Of a stretch of 64,000 nt of DNA, positions 55,857 through 64,000 are shown in pieces (position 1 is the stretch's first letter; every line of letters begins with the position of its first letter). Both the position numbers and the translations under genes were made by a program. This DNA comes from Tetragonia tetragonoides. Lineage: Eukaryota; Streptophyta; Magnoliopsida; Caryophyllales; Aizoaceae. The stretch is taken from positions 32,222,501-32,286,500 of the forward strand of contig CM076148.1 of NCBI GenBank assembly GCA_038025085.1. Direction: 5' to 3'. Below the pieces are notes generated by a model that was given only the letters and a program-made list of their open reading frames with translations, searched no databases and was not told the DNA's origin.

Positions 55857-57150
55857 TTCACCAATTTCGGCACATCATGTCTTTTGTAATTTCATGCACA
55901 CTTTTGTAAGTAATGAGTACTAGTTTTGAATCCATGTCTTTGAGGTGGTATAATAAATATAGTTGTTCAGATTAAGCAGCTCTCTTTTTACAGTACTGCA
56001 GTTCCTATTTCCTTTGTGTGCTAGTAATGTAGTTTGCTGTGAATTTGCTGAAGTTATGTACTAGTTGCACAATTTCTGTAGTAAGCATCTTGGTTGTTGG
56101 GGTATGTGGAGACTTAAAATGCTACACCTGTTATTTTTCGTCAAACTCTCAGTTACTTAATTTGAGCTACATCCTTGTGCTGGAAAAGCTTAATCCAGAA
56201 TCAGAAACTGCAGAGGGAACTCCAGGGGCAGAGAAGTAACTTCATTGACAGGCATAAAATTTGCTAACAAGAACCTGACATGAAGACTCATATGAGAAAT
56301 TAAAGTCAAGTGCACCCAATGTAGGTGGGGAAAAAAGGTGCAATTATGGTTGTATCTTATCCTTCTGGGCTTCAAGCTCATGTATGAGTGCAAAGTTGCT
56401 ACAGATCACCAGTTTATTTTGGCATATTATGGGGGTGTTTGGTTGGGTCTAAAGTAAAGGAATGGAATCAGTTAATCCATTCCATGTGTTTGGTATGCTA
56501 CTTTTGGACTTGGAACTCAAGTCCCTCCGGATTCAAGTCCCCCCAAAACTAACACTACTTGGATCTCCCCAATTTGTAGAGGAATCAAAATGATACCTCC
56601 CTTTATTGTTTCATAAACAAATGAAAATAAAAATAAAATACACAAAAATGAAAATAACGCAGGTCTTGTGGTTATGAATCTGTATCTGCTCAAAGTTTTG
56701 GGTAAAGAAGCTTTTGCAAAAAGCATTTCAATTCTATATTGTAGAGCAAATAACTCTCATGGCTGATTTTCATAAGTAAAAACCTATGAAAAATCAGTAG
56801 TTGTCCCTTTTTGTTCTATGATGAAGAGTTGTGCCTCCCCTGCCCCAAATCTCTGTCCTTTTCTGTTGCAGTGGTGTTTTCTTTCATTCTGTAGTCATAC
56901 TACTTATGTACAGCATATGACTTTTCTATTATACTAACACTGACCGTTCAATTGTTTTTGTACAGATAAGAAAATTGTGATAATAGCCTGGTTAAGTAAG
57001 TACTCAGTGTATGTTTTTCATTCAGTCAAATCCATTTGATCAAGATACATACATTATTAAGTGACATACTAAAAACGAAAATTTGGTCGTAAACATTGCT
57101 ATTTAGCTGCCTGTATAGTTACTTAGAATCAGAGTTGCTTTAGATTACCA

Positions 57151-57285
57151 TGCAAAATATGGCGTGTGGCGTGTCATACAAATCAGAATTATATAGCTAT
57201 GGTACGAGGATGTCATGGCCTTCAGTGGAATCTGCACTCGTTGGAGATCAGCCGCGAAAGAGGCCAAATGTCATGGTTGCACATC
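57151..57285 (+). pseudogene. Kinase/F-box scrap, shortened (block B)
   Basis: Corresponds to 33410-33520 of block A. About 77 bp, holding most of the kinase activation-segment piece, are absent here: CAAAATA runs straight into TGGCGTGTGGCG. The F-box piece (CTGCACTCGTTGGAGATCAG) is kept. Confidence 0.6.
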
Positions 57286-58014
57286 TGCAGAAAACCTCTC
57301 CTCAGTCCTCACTCTGGTTTTCATAATTCCTGTTTGATTTGATTTTCGTTGTTCGATTTAAGTTGTGTGATTTATTAGTTGCTAACTTGAATTTCTTTTT
57401 GTTGAATGCGAAAACAGTTAGGGTTTTACTGGTGGAAAGGCGCTCCTAGTAAGTAACTTGCAACCAAGGTGTGTGCTTTCAGTTCAATCTAGGGTTTTAT
57501 ATTTTAACATTCGATTCAGATATACTTCGGAAATTAAGGTTTCTAATTATATGTCTTTGTTTTGAGTTTTTTAGAATGATCCTTTGTTTTTGATAGTTGT
57601 TGATAACTGTAGTATAGAGTTGGTTGCTCATTTATGTTATTGCTATATTTTGTTCGATATGTTTTGGCTGCTGTTTGAAATTTTGAATATGTCAATTCCT
57701 GGTGGTTTATGTCACGTTGCTCAGGGGCATTTGGATTATATGTTACTTATTCCATACAAAACTAGGTCCTCAAAGCAATTTGATTGATAACTGGCTGGTT
57801 TTTCATTTTTGAGTTTTTAGGAATACCTCAATCATAACTCCAGGCTAAACTAGTGAAAACAATGTCTTGAGTTCTTCCCTGCTGTTACCTTTCCTTGCTA
57901 CTGACAAATGTCCCCAGCTTGTTCAATCACCTTTCTTTATCTTTTCGGAAAATAGTTAGATGTTTCATTACATCTTCCAAAGGATGCCAACGTGCCATCC
58001 TTGGAATAAAATTC

Positions 58015-58614
58015 TTACAAAGTGAAAGGCATATCAAGGTGATATCCTATAAATATCCAAGAGATGAACCAAGTATCAAAGGAAAACCACTTCTTTACAC
58101 TGTTTAACTGTATACTTATAATATCCAGCAAAAACTTTGAAGTGAATACTCCTAACAATCTGAGCAACTGTTCTGGTCCCCTTAGCAAATATTCTGGCAT
58201 TTCTCTCCCAGTCTCCCACCATAACTCATACACTGTAGCAGCCAGGGCTGCTCTTTTTGCGCGTTGCTCTAAGGTCTTTCCCTTCACTTTCTGTCTATAG
58301 CACTCCAACTCCCTTCTTAAAGAAAGAGGTTTTCTGTAAATGCCAAGCCTAGTAAGTACTGCCTGCCACACTTGTTGGGCAATAGTGCATCTGAAGAACA
58401 GATATTTGCAACTTTCAGCATCCCTGCAGCAAAGGACACAATAGTTAGCCATCTGCAAACCCCTGGTCGTAAGCATATCAACAGTTGCCAACTTCCCATA
58501 AGCTGCAAACCATAAAAATTCTCTGTGTCTAGGAACAGTCTAAGCTTCCCAAATCGTTCTTTCCCACCAACATTTCTGACCTTTATCTCTAAACACATTG
58601 TAAGCATCAATCTA
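58015..58614 (-). pseudogene. LINE reverse-transcriptase zinc-binding fragment (block B)
   Basis: Copy of 34261-34860, apparently unchanged over its open frame. Confidence 0.7.
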
Positions 58615-59355
58615 AGATGTTAGAATTTAAATTTTATGAATTTTGTACTATGAAAAGGATTAGACGTTCAAATGCATTGGGATTTTTGATGTCAAAATTG
58701 TGGAACCTTTACTATTGTCTTTCAATTATAGTATTTACACTTGCTACTTGTTTCTCAGTCTCGGAATAGACTGCAAGTACTACTTTGTAGTTTGTACTGC
58801 TTAAATGCAAACACTTCTCTCTTCTTGTTTTTTGCCTCTTGGTGCAACAGCGTAAAAACTACGAACATTTTTTATTACGATCCCTAGAATAGGTTTGTTC
58901 TCTAAATTCTGCTGTATAAACACCAAAACTTAGTTTCATGTTGAGATTATAAGCTATATTTAACTTATTCTGTTTATGTTTTAACTTTTGATCTCGACAG
59001 GGAGTGTGTAAAGACTAGTAGAGGTAGTCTGTTTAAGTAAGTAGCCACACAATAAGCAAATGTAAAATGATGTCTGAACTCTTTCCATTGTATGATATTT
59101 CATTCATCATTCATGTAGTGTGCTGGATGAGTCACTTGCACTTCAAGATTCGTCCTCATTGCTATAATATCAAACAAGGAAACTCCAATTAAAACCAATG
59201 TAAAGAATCTTAGGACAGCTCTAACCCATTTTCATTTCTTCTTTGATTGTTGCACCAAACCTGTGTTGCTGTTGCTGATTTACTCTGGAAATCCTAGCAC
59301 TCCATGTTAGATAAATCACAGCCACCATATAAGCTCAGATGATTTTCCTGCCGGC

Positions 59356-59607
59356 TTAGGGTTTCTTGATTCTGCTTATCCTCATAAGACATTTGTTCCA
59401 TGTTCGAGCATGCAAAGCAGTAGGCAACCCAGCACTCATCTGCTCCATTATTTGTTGAGCAAATGCACATTGTGAAAATAGATAGGGTGGGTTTCCCTTT
59501 ATCCTAGCTGATAGGTGGAATATATTAGTTCTCTGTATGTATGGGGATACTAATGTGTTGTAACTAAAAAAAGAAAAGAAAAAGACTTGAAGGTAAAGAA
59601 TTTGCAC
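59356..59607 (-). pseudogene. Second LINE zf-RVT-like fragment (block B)
   Basis: Copy of 35602-35853 with one visible residue change (Pro for Ala after MSAGL). Confidence 0.4.
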
Positions 59608-59821
59608 TGCACTTATTTACTGTTTAAACATCAAGAACTATGAAAAGAAGATATCACAAAAACTGGGAAAATATGTGACCTAGGAAGAGGTAATTTGTCT
59701 AAAGGAGAAACTCTTTGTGCTGGGTTTAGCCCTATGCCTCAACCAAGGGATCTCACCTATAAGCTCAGAGCATACCCATTAAAGTGGACAACCCTCGCTA
59801 ACCCCCACTAAAGTACACTTA

Positions 59822-60120
59822 GGGCCGGTTTGGCCTAGCTCCCACAAATTTCAAGCCGTCCTCTCGCATTGGTTCATGCCCACCCCATTTTCGTCCACTC
59901 CCACCTCCACCTCCACCTCCAACTTGTAGAAGTTGAAATAAAGCTAAAAGTGGAAGGAGAGGGAGAACCTACAAATTGTAGCTTCTACTTTTAGTCCAAT
60001 TGTAGCTTTATTTCAACTTCTTAGAAGTTGTAGATAGAGAGGGTGGAGTGGATGAAAGGGCGTGGAGAACAAATGTGGAAGGGAAAGTAGATGTTGGAAG
60101 AAGATAGGCGAATCGGGCCT
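59822..60120. mobile_element. Tourist-like MITE (block B)
   Basis: Copy of 36068-36366 with the TTA flanks kept. It was inserted before the block was duplicated. Confidence 0.65.
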
Positions 60121-61123
60121 TTAGCATACAATGAAGCCGTCCTCTGCTCAAGGATAACTGAAGACTGAACAGTCTTCTTAGAAGAAAAGGCAGCATGCAT
60201 CATTAGGTGTAATTCTGTTGCTGAACAGAAGCTTGCATCTTGTCCACGTCCCAATTGTATATCAGAAATTCAGAATCTGATTTCAGCTGCTGCTCAGATT
60301 CTGAAAGTTCGGTATGTTTCGAAGCTTCCGGTTCTGATAGTTCACAACAACAGTAGCAGCAGATCCTTACATTTATCCATTATCCTATACTCTTAACTTC
60401 TTAAAATATTGCCCAAAGTTGTGACATGAAACCAAACAAAGTCAGACTGAGAAAGTACAACCATCAAACGCATGATCATTTTCCAGAAGGCTAACAAACA
60501 TGTAAGGTTAAGTTCAGGCTGGAGCTTCACAATTCTACCCACTGCTAGCAATCTACCATGAGCAACTAGCCATCAAATAAAACTTTGTCTGGGAACAAAG
60601 ACCATAATAGGTTTAGCAACCTCAAAACAAATTCAGTATCTGCCAGAAAGGTATGTGCTTGCAAGTACAGACCGTACTGTAATCACTTGTTGAATGCATC
60701 ACACAATTGCCAAAAGCAGGTCTGAGACGATGTTGCTGAGTTTGTATAACTTCAACCAACACCAGAAAGGATTAGCCTTAGGAACATGATCCTAAATGGA
60801 TGTTAATCGTAAACAGATATGAATCAGCCATCGTGTATCTTGCTCCCACAATGTTTACCAATGACAGCATGTCCCAAATTATACAGTTAAGGGCCAAACT
60901 ACTTCTTGAGATCAGATCCCAAACAAATATAAAAAATCTATGAAACTATGAGAGAATTAAAATATTAAGTATTGACTGGGATATCTATTGACAAGAATCA
61001 AAACATGTTAGGCCGAACCTTCCTCATGTGCTTAAGAAATCAACCCGTTTGAGATCTCTCTCTCTCTCAGAATCTAACTCATCCAAGAACCCTCTTTTCT
61101 TCTTATGTACAGTTCTAGAAAAT

Positions 61124-62470
61124 ATGACTAACTGGGGCAATATACCAATCGATGTGGCCGTTAAGATTCTTGAACTTCTCGAACTCCATGAGGATTTCAT
61201 GTCCTTCTGCGGTGTCTGCACTCGTTGGAGATCAGCTGCCAAAGAGGCAAAATTCCGTGCCTGCGTCCCCACCAAGTGGCTACCATGGTCATCATCATTG
61301 GCTTTGCCCCACGACCACCATCATGAGCTGCCATTGTTCATGGTACCTGATCAGCCTCATGATCATGACCATGGTATTGATATCTCACTGTCACCAATAA
61401 ACCACCCCCGTCTGATCATGTACAGCATCTGCCATGATACAATCCACCACCTGGAGCTCCCTCCCAGTCCCTGCTGCTATATAGGAGTATATCATTATGA
61501 AAAACAACAAGAACAACGTATCTTATCTTCGCGTGGATGGCTGCTTTCTTTAACTGAGGAGGCCATGCGGGATCTGACTCTTTCTCTCCTCAACCCCTTT
61601 TCTGGAGCCCAAATACAACTCCCACCACTTGAAATCTATAGCAGAACCATGCGAAGAGTTGTGCCCTTTATTCATTGTGTGAGGCTCTTTGGGAAATTTA
61701 TCTTGTCCGCCAGCCCAGATAATGAAGATGATTATTCTGTAGCTCTTATTTTGCAGGAACCTTTTCTAAATCTCTCTCTCAAGTTTGAAATTGTTGTATC
61801 TTGGAAGAAAGGTGATGATCACTGGGTCCAGTTGGGGACTCTCAACAACGATAATGATTGGCCTTTCCTTCATCTTTGCAGCGATATCACTTTTTACCGG
61901 GGAGAATTTTATGCTGTTGATCATGAAGGCAATCTTTTAGCTTTCGGACCTGCCCAATCTTTTCCTCGCCTGGTTGCAGGATTTGGAGACCAGGGGGGGC
62001 TCTTCTTGTCCCCTAGTTACAACAAAGCTGGAACTTATCCCCCGCCAGTACTTACACTTTTCTATTTGGTTGAATCAATGGGCCGATTGTTGCTTCTCTG
62101 CAGGGTGAAGAGTCTGATAGATGACAACTACCAGACTATATTATTCCTGGTTTTTGAGGTGAATGTGGAGAATGGAGATGCCAAGGAAATGCACACCTTA
62201 GACAGTAGATCAGTTTTTCTGGGGGCTAACTCTTCCTTCTCTGTCAAGGCATCTCCCTCCCATGGCTGTAAGCCTAATTGCATTTATTATACCCATGATC
62301 ATAGGCAACTCTATTATGGAGCAGCAGAAACATTTAATAGTGGGGGCAAAGATAGTGGGATTTACAATCTAACAACTGGGGAAGTCGAGGGCTGCAGTTA
62401 CAATGGTTCATCATGTGTGACTGATTCTACGTCTACCCCTCCCATGTGGCTCGAGTCCCTTGCTTCTTGA
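61124..62470 (+). CDS. F-box/DUF295 protein (448 aa, block B)
   Basis: Second intact copy of the gene at 37370-38716. I compared the two translations by eye and found no residue difference from the start at MTNWGN to the final MWLESLAS. F-box at residues about 4-45, His-rich loop about 64-88, DUF295 portion in the last third. The flanking non-coding sequence has a few differences, such as TGGTTTAGAAG at 37277 versus TGCTTAAGAAA here; the latter opens a longer in-frame extension to 61028 that I do not regard as coding. Dosage could be doubled if both are transcribed. Their promoters are nearly the same. Confidence 0.9.
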   Translation: MTNWGNIPIDVAVKILELLELHEDFMSFCGVCTRWRSAAKEAKFRACVPTKWLPWSSSLALPHDHHHELPLFMVPDQPHDHDHGIDISLSPINHPRLIMYSICHDTIHHLELPPSPCCYIGVYHYEKQQEQRILSSRGWLLSLTEEAMRDLTLSLLNPFSGAQIQLPPLEIYSRTMRRVVPFIHCVRLFGKFILSASPDNEDDYSVALILQEPFLNLSLKFEIVVSWKKGDDHWVQLGTLNNDNDWPFLHLCSDITFYRGEFYAVDHEGNLLAFGPAQSFPRLVAGFGDQGGLFLSPSYNKAGTYPPPVLTLFYLVESMGRLLLLCRVKSLIDDNYQTILFLVFEVNVENGDAKEMHTLDSRSVFLGANSSFSVKASPSHGCKPNCIYYTHDHRQLYYGAAETFNSGGKDSGIYNLTTGEVEGCSYNGSSCVTDSTSTPPMWLESLAS

Positions 62471-63568
62471 GTCCCCAAATTTGGCTGATCATGTTATACG
62501 CACACTTTTGTAAGAAATGAGTACTTGTATTGTATCTATGTCTTTCAGTTGGCGTAATAAGGATAAACAGCACTGTTGCTCCTGACTAGAATGCTTCCAG
62601 TGAGAGTAAGTGCTGTTGGTTCTTGTTTATGGCTCAGTAACCTATATCCTCCATGGTTTTCATTTCTGATTGGACAGGAAGTGTCTTAACTCTTATGAAT
62701 ACATCTTATTCTTGTGTACTGGAAAAGAAGTTTGCTGTGTGGATTTCGATGTGAATTTTGATTGTTTATGTGATAGTTGCAGAAATCTATATCAAACATG
62801 TATGTCTGTGGTTGGGGGAGGAATATGTATGCTTGTATGAAATTATACCTTCTCTTCTGGCCCATCTAGTCTAACGGTGTAACTTTGAGCATTCTTGAGG
62901 GTTGTAAAGTCTGCTATGTTTTTTCTAGATAAGCCGATAAAATTTTCTTAAAATTTATCTGAGAAGAAAACTTTGGTCATTGTAAGTTTGTGTCTTTGTG
63001 CATCATAGAAGGAAATTTTCTGATGTTCCATTACAAGAACCTAAAAAAGTTATAGCAACTCATTATTTTCTATGTTCTAACAAACCCTGAATAACTTATA
63101 CAGACTCAATTGAATTAACTTGTTCTGTGTTCTGTTATGATGGAAACTCAAAATGCTACTTGCCTACTCCTATGAGTTTTGTCGAATTCTCAAATCATTT
63201 ACTTTGAGCTACATCATTGAGCTGGAAAAGCGCAATCCTTGAGATTTCAGATAGTTCTAGTTGACTAATTGTCTACCCTTATTGTAAGCTAGTACAGTAG
63301 ATATCTCACAATTCTGCAGATGGTCTGACAATGTCTCATTCTGGGGTTCAATCGCCGGATATAAGTTATGCACTACTCGCTGTCATCTTCTGTCATTGTC
63401 AACCTTTCATATACATGATAACAGATGTCACTGAAGAAATAAAATTCCTGGTTAGCAAATGACTGTGACTATGTATATCCAAGTGTAAAACTAGATGTGA
63501 GTCATAGAAAAGACCTCTAAATTATGAGTCCTGAACATTACTGGAAAATATGTTTTAACATTCTGGTG

Positions 63569-63714
63569 CGGGTTTATGAGTTCATGCTGGTTCCTTTTTC
63601 TCCACCAGCTCCAAGGCTTAGCAAGTTAGGTCCTTTCCTAAATGCTGGTGTCAAAATAATGATACCTGGAAAGAAGACACCCAACAAGTTGGGTCAAAGT
63701 CACATAGTACCTCT
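63569..63714 (+). pseudogene. Relic of the last PP2C exon (block B)
   Basis: Copy of 39815-39960, with the same indels relative to the PP2C exon at 24437-24656. Confidence 0.65.
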
Positions 63715-64000
63715 TCTGGTCCAATGTACTAGACATTTCATGAGCCATTAAATTTCTTAATCTTGTATGTTGGAAGTATAAATGAAATTATCTAAACTTC
63801 TTATTGTGGCTAGCATATATGCAGTAGTTTGTTATTGAAGTTATGGTGTTAGTAGCAAGAAGGAGACACTTCAGGTGCTGAGATTGTAATTTTAGGTGCG
63901 CCGAAGGCGTAAGGAATTCGATGTATAGCATTAAAGTAGCATTTCTAGCTTAATATTTTTCCTTTTCCTAATTTAAAGGTGTGCATATTGGAGATTCTTG

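Larger units (their letters stand above)
54323..64000. repeat. Segmental duplication block B (paired with 30500-40246)
   Basis: Second copy of the block described at 30500, lacking the receptor-kinase gene to its left and instead abutting the copia ORF at a GGGGG run. It reaches the window edge, so its right end is unknown. Confidence 0.95.

Overview
The window is nuclear DNA of a flowering plant, most likely a eudicot. Its genes have introns, encode plant-specific families (SKIP23-type F-box/DUF295 proteins, a LEAF RUST 10-like receptor kinase, a clade of PP2C phosphatases with a C-terminal Cys-rich tail) and are spaced by plant transposons (Tourist MITEs, MULEs, a tRNA-derived SINE, an Emigrant/Lemi1-type pogo element, a sirevirus-like copia element). 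Caryophyllales is my guess for the order, but nothing in the window proves it.

Layout. 1-1033 (-): first two exons of a mitochondrial NAD+/folate-type carrier gene that runs off the left edge. 1607-4581: a cluster of small transposons, including a tRNA-SINE with an 18-bp target duplication. 4764-10189 (+): two tandem F-box/DUF295 genes, the first broken and the second intact, with the 3' tail of a third at about 11417-11760. 13553-15189: a MULE with a perfect 9-bp target duplication that carries a LINE reverse-transcriptase zinc-finger fragment. 16427-19432: a second MULE-like element about 3.0 kb long. It is flanked by 10-A direct repeats and has arms built of palindromic 33-bp arrays plus (ATT)n tracts. 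Inside, plastid rpl23-rpl2 DNA lies between the N- and C-terminal remnants of a MULE protein. 20484-24656 (+): an 8-exon PP2C gene (432 aa). 26904-30372 (+): a 3-exon LRK10-like receptor kinase gene (647 aa).

The right half is built by nested duplication. A block of at least 9.7 kb (A, 30500-40246) recurs as B (54323-64000, continuing past the window) at high identity. Each copy carries an intact 448-aa F-box/DUF295 gene with the same protein sequence, a truncated F-box paralogue, LINE fragments, a Tourist-like MITE, a kinase/F-box chimeric scrap and a relic of the last PP2C exon. Between A and B lie two copies (C1 41003-46819, C2 47452-53254) of a roughly 5.8-kb unit. It joins a decayed DUF6598 (60-kDa jasmonate-induced-protein-like) gene on the - strand to the 3' part of a sirevirus-like copia element (RNase H end plus envelope-like ORF). 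C2 continues through the envelope-like ORF until it abuts block B at a G-run.

Genes that look functional are the carrier (partial), the F-box gene at 8978, the PP2C gene, the LRK10-like gene and the two F-box genes at 37370 and 61124. They share no pathway beyond general signalling and ubiquitin-ligase adaptor roles. PP2C, receptor-kinase and F-box pieces recur as fragments in blocks A and B, so this chromosomal neighbourhood has been copied and broken more than once.
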